Source: Synechococcales cyanobacterium PMM_0003 (GTDB lineage: Bacteria > Cyanobacteriota > Cyanobacteriia > Pseudanabaenales > Pseudanabaenaceae). From it: DNA of 5,681 nt. The DNA lies in the NCBI GenBank assembly GCA_949128015.1, contig CASBRC010000242.1, forward strand, positions 1 through 5,681, given 5' to 3'. The translations under genes and the position numbers were made by a program. Positions 5,344-5,681 of the stretch are shown one piece after another. The notes beneath the pieces are model-generated. The model had not been told where the DNA came from. It searched no databases and worked only from the letters and a program-made list of their open reading frames with translations. Every line of letters starts with the position of its first letter. The first letter of the stretch is position 1.

Positions 5344-5681
5344 ATGCCTAACGTCATCTACATCAATCAAGCCTGTATTGAATCGCTCGATATTACACCT
5401 GCAAAAATTGCGATCGAGAAGTTGTTAGCGAATTGGGATGAAATTCCTGAAGGCGATCGCGCAATTCAAATAGAACTAGTTTGGAATAAGGAAGATGGCG
5501 ACCCTCGCGAACTATCAGAGATTTCGGAAGTACGTCTCTGGTTTTTGCGCCTTGATGCTAACTATCCTTGGTTCTGCTATCTCCTTGATTGGCGTTTAGA
5601 ACTTAGTCGTTATGCAGCAATGTTAGTTCCCCACCAGTTTAAGCGCGAAGGTGATGGCTATGTGCTGCAATACAATCCTGA
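5344..5681 (+). CDS. CRR6-like protein (NdhI maturation factor of NDH-1), N-terminal fragment
   Basis: The first 112 codons are present; the gene runs off the right edge. It starts with ATG at 5344 (MPNVIYINQACIESLDITP). The diagnostic block is DPRELSEISEVRLWFLRLD at 53-71, followed by NYPWFCYLLDW to residue 83 and RYAAMLVPHQF at 89-99. This pattern I recognise as the CRR6/DUF1817 family (Slr1097 in Synechocystis). Family members are small soluble proteins in cyanobacteria and chloroplasts needed to assemble the hydrophilic arm of the photosynthetic NDH-1 complex, through maturation of the Fe-S subunit NdhI. The identification rests on remembered motifs. No Shine-Dalgarno is apparent (CTAAAAGCTATATG). 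It lies 47 bp after dnaJ with no hairpin between, so co-transcription with a chaperone gene is plausible. One HIP1 site lies at 5453-5460. Confidence 0.75.
   Translation, partial: MPNVIYINQACIESLDITPAKIAIEKLLANWDEIPEGDRAIQIELVWNKEDGDPRELSEISEVRLWFLRLDANYPWFCYLLDWRLELSRYAAMLVPHQFKREGDGYVLQYNP

Noticed and set aside
1..5681. CRISPR array, tRNA or rRNA genes, riboswitch, phage or defence genes
   Set aside because: No regularly spaced repeats, no tRNA cloverleaf or rRNA-like segments, and no protein with a defence or phage signature were seen.

Overview
The window reads as chromosomal DNA of a cyanobacterium with moderate to low GC content. Three things point this way. The HIP1 octamer GCGATCGC occurs 16 times. 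A cyAbrB-type regulator is present, a family known from cyanobacteria. A CRR6-like NDH-1 assembly factor is present, a family restricted to oxygenic phototrophs. The genus cannot be fixed from the sequence; a Pseudanabaena-like organism is only a guess.

Layout: the left third is read on the minus strand. From right to left it holds a cyAbrB regulator (1225-1617), a possible frame-disrupted 42-residue small ORF abutting its stop codon (1095-1224), tatD (186-980), a perfect 22-bp hairpin (127-173), and the first 33 codons of a NifS/IscS-like cysteine desulfurase that runs off the left edge (1-101). The middle (1618-2845) is AT-rich. It has a 26-bp perfect palindrome upstream of cyAbrB, a tiny SD-preceded ORF, and the decayed 3' part of an IS4-type transposase (2149-2616). 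The right half is read on the plus strand: a PMT/GT39 membrane glycosyltransferase (2846-4216), a second perfect hairpin starting inside its stop codon (4216-4268), a zinc-finger-less DnaJ co-chaperone (4322-5296), and the first 112 codons of the CRR6-like protein (5344-5681, cut by the right edge).

The intact genes are mostly housekeeping: TatD metal-dependent hydrolase, sulfur transfer from cysteine, Hsp40, NDH-1 assembly, global transcription control and membrane glycosylation. They do not form one obvious pathway. dnaJ and the CRR6-like gene are close enough (47 bp) to be co-transcribed, and tatD may read into the cysteine desulfurase unless the hairpin between them terminates.

The most notable non-genic signal is the pair of intergenic hairpins. 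They share outer ends (AAACCCA), an inner stem (CGGCGC), a loop (GAA or GAT) and arm length. The 12-bp middle of the stem is different in each, yet perfectly self-complementary in both. They look like two members of a dispersed palindromic repeat family placed directly behind stop codons. A second global feature is a stretch of about 2 kb (914-2906) without any HIP1 site, covering cyAbrB and the IS remnant.
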